From contig DAIDTM010000163.1 in the NCBI GenBank assembly GCA_027457205.1, positions 1 through 6,320 on the forward strand: DNA of 6,320 nt. The letters are read 5' to 3'. The notes beneath the pieces were generated by a model, which was given only the letters and a program-made list of their open reading frames with translations, made no database searches and was not told the origin of the DNA. The DNA comes from Anaerolineae bacterium. Its GTDB lineage: Bacteria; Chloroflexota; Anaerolineae; UBA4142. Shown here piece after piece: positions 5,424 to 6,320 of the stretch. The number at the start of each line of letters is the position of its first letter. The first letter of the stretch is position 1. The position numbers and the translations under genes are program-made.

Positions 5424-6320
5424 ATGAGATGGTTGTCGCGCTCCGTGTGGCTCTGCGTCTGGCTTGGACTCATTTTCTATTTCGCACTCACGCTGTGGCT
5501 GGGATTCGTCGGGTTGGTCTATCCCTATCAACTCGATTACGGCGAGGGAATTGTCCTCTGGTTCGCGCGTGAATTGGCGCGCGGTCATTCGATTTATGCG
5601 CTGCCCGGCATTTCGTACGCGTCGAGCAACTATCCGCCGGTCGCGATGCTTCTCTCCGCCGCGTTGATGCCGATCTTTGGCGATGGCTATACCGGCGGTC
5701 GTCTCCTCAACTTTGCTGCCGCGCTCGTCGTCGCCGCGCTCATCTATCGCATCGTTCGCGTCGAGACGCAGGATCGACGCGCGGGCGCGCTGGCGGCGTT
5801 ATTCTTCATCGGTTCACCGTACGTGTACCACTGGGTACCGCTGTTCCGCGCGGATTTGATCGGACTGGCGTTTGCATTTGCTGGCGTGTATTTCATTTGG
5901 GAATTCAGTCGCCAGTCGCCAGTCGTCGGTCGCCAGACTACAGGTCACAGACGACAGATATTGTACTTTTTGCTTGGTACTTGTTCCTTTCTGCTTGCTC
6001 TTTACACGAAACAGACGCTCTTTGCTGCTCCTGCCGCCGCGTTCCTCGCGATTTTTCTGCGCGACAAGCGCGCCGCGATCCTCTTTGCGCTCGCGCTCGG
6101 TGGCTTTGGCGGCGCGATCTATCTCGCGCTGGATGCCGCGACTAGCGGCGGATTTACCTTCGGGCTGATCACCTCGAACGCGACGGTATTTTTGCCGGCG
6201 CAGCTTGCCACGCTCTTGGAGAACTTTGCCGCGACATTTCCGATTCTGCTTTTGCTCGCGGTGTGGCGCTGGCTAACGCGCGTGCGTGCGCGGCAGGTCG
6301 GCGTGCTGGAGTGGTACGCG
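5424..6320 (+). CDS. Polytopic GT-C-like membrane protein, N-terminal 299 residues (runs off right edge)
   Basis: An ATG at 5424 opens a frame with no stop to the window end, 299 codons. Hydrophobic segments lie near residues 8-33, 73-85, 94-110, 119-138, 144-160, 180-194, 197-211, 218-235 and 267-283. The first extracytoplasmic loop carries DYGEG (38-42, Asp38 and Glu41) and SSNYPP (67-72), followed later by FRAD (141-144) and TKQT (195-198). This pattern resembles GT-C-fold membrane glycosyltransferases (ArnT/PMT, family 39-like, or DUF2029), where an acidic residue in the first loop serves catalysis on a polyprenyl-phosphate sugar (family knowledge). Substrate is unknown and the assignment is by pattern. 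Residues 161-179 (SRQSPVVGRQ then TTGHRRQ) are a polar loop encoded by a heptanucleotide repeat tract and look like an insertion. The divergent DUF3048 gene shares its promoter region. Confidence 0.85.
   Translation, partial: MRWLSRSVWLCVWLGLIFYFALTLWLGFVGLVYPYQLDYGEGIVLWFARELARGHSIYALPGISYASSNYPPVAMLLSAALMPIFGDGYTGGRLLNFAAALVVAALIYRIVRVETQDRRAGALAALFFIGSPYVYHWVPLFRADLIGLAFAFAGVYFIWEFSRQSPVVGRQTTGHRRQILYFLLGTCSFLLALYTKQTLFAAPAAAFLAIFLRDKRAAILFALALGGFGGAIYLALDAATSGGFTFGLITSNATVFLPAQLATLLENFAATFPILLLLAVWRWLTRVRARQVGVLEWYA
5906..5996 (+). repeat. Degenerate heptanucleotide repeat tract, 13 units in one phase, within coding sequence
   Basis: Eight units of type CAGnCnn: CAGTCGC, CAGTCGC, CAGTCGT, CGGTCGC, CAGACTA, CAGGTCA, CAGACGA, CAGATAT (5906-5961). 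Five units of type nnTnCTT follow without a phase break: TGTACTT, TTTGCTT, GGTACTT, GTTCCTT, TCTGCTT (5962-5996). The first block encodes a polar loop, the second a hydrophobic segment. Only the first two units are identical, so the tract is old or was degenerate from the start. Heptanucleotide short tandem repeats are known in cyanobacteria (STRR); identity with those is not claimed. Confidence 0.8.

Noticed and set aside
5327..5473. ATG at 5473 as the DUF3048 start
   Set aside because: It would place 49 residues before the lipoprotein signal peptide and include the gene's own promoter and Shine-Dalgarno in the coding region.
5464..6168. Several short plus-strand frames of 60-98 codons
   Set aside because: All are out of frame with the open membrane protein frame from 5424, which has clear helices and GT-C-like motifs.

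Overview
The window looks like chromosomal DNA of a moderately GC-rich bacterium, most likely Chloroflexota (Anaerolineae-like). This is inferred from three things: a secreted protein with paired 'TGH...GYPL...VQYFERARFE' repeats, a Thr/Pro-linker lipoprotein with a DUF3048 (YerB-like) domain, and a dephospho-CoA kinase extended by a Pro/Ala linker into a GNAT-like domain. No phage, transposon, CRISPR or RNA gene was seen. The assignment rests on protein style recalled from memory, not on a search.

Layout. On the left, a minus-strand pair: an N-terminally membrane-anchored alpha/beta hydrolase (1036-134), then after a 6-nt gap the start of an unrecognised protein that runs off the left edge (127-1). 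The 250-bp gap 1037-1286 holds two sigma70-like plus-strand promoters. The second leads into a secreted two-repeat protein with a C-terminal Ig-like region (1287-2318). That gene converges on a minus-strand series and shares a CTAG with it, the palindrome serving as stop codon on both strands. In transcription order the minus series is: a DUF3048 lipoprotein (5326-4034), dephospho-CoA kinase coaE (3964-3014) whose frame continues past an in-frame TAA into the rest of a GNAT-like domain (3013-2597), and a 72-residue two-helix membrane protein (2533-2315). Two strong hairpins lie in this series, one just before coaE and one just before the small membrane gene.

On the right, a compact divergent promoter region (5341-5423) fires the DUF3048 gene leftwards and a polytopic GT-C-like membrane protein rightwards (5424 to the window edge, incomplete). 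Both promoters have 17-bp spacers, and the rightward one sits so close to the ATG that the mRNA should be almost leaderless.

The most unusual signals are: (1) the TAA that splits the CoaE-GNAT fusion in frame; (2) a continuous 91-bp tract of degenerate heptanucleotide repeats inside the membrane protein gene, with two successive consensus types in one unbroken 7-bp phase; (3) the double stem between the DUF3048 stop and the coaE start; (4) the almost leaderless promoter-start arrangement. Apart from coaE (CoA biosynthesis) the genes are mainly envelope or secreted proteins, and no single pathway joins them.
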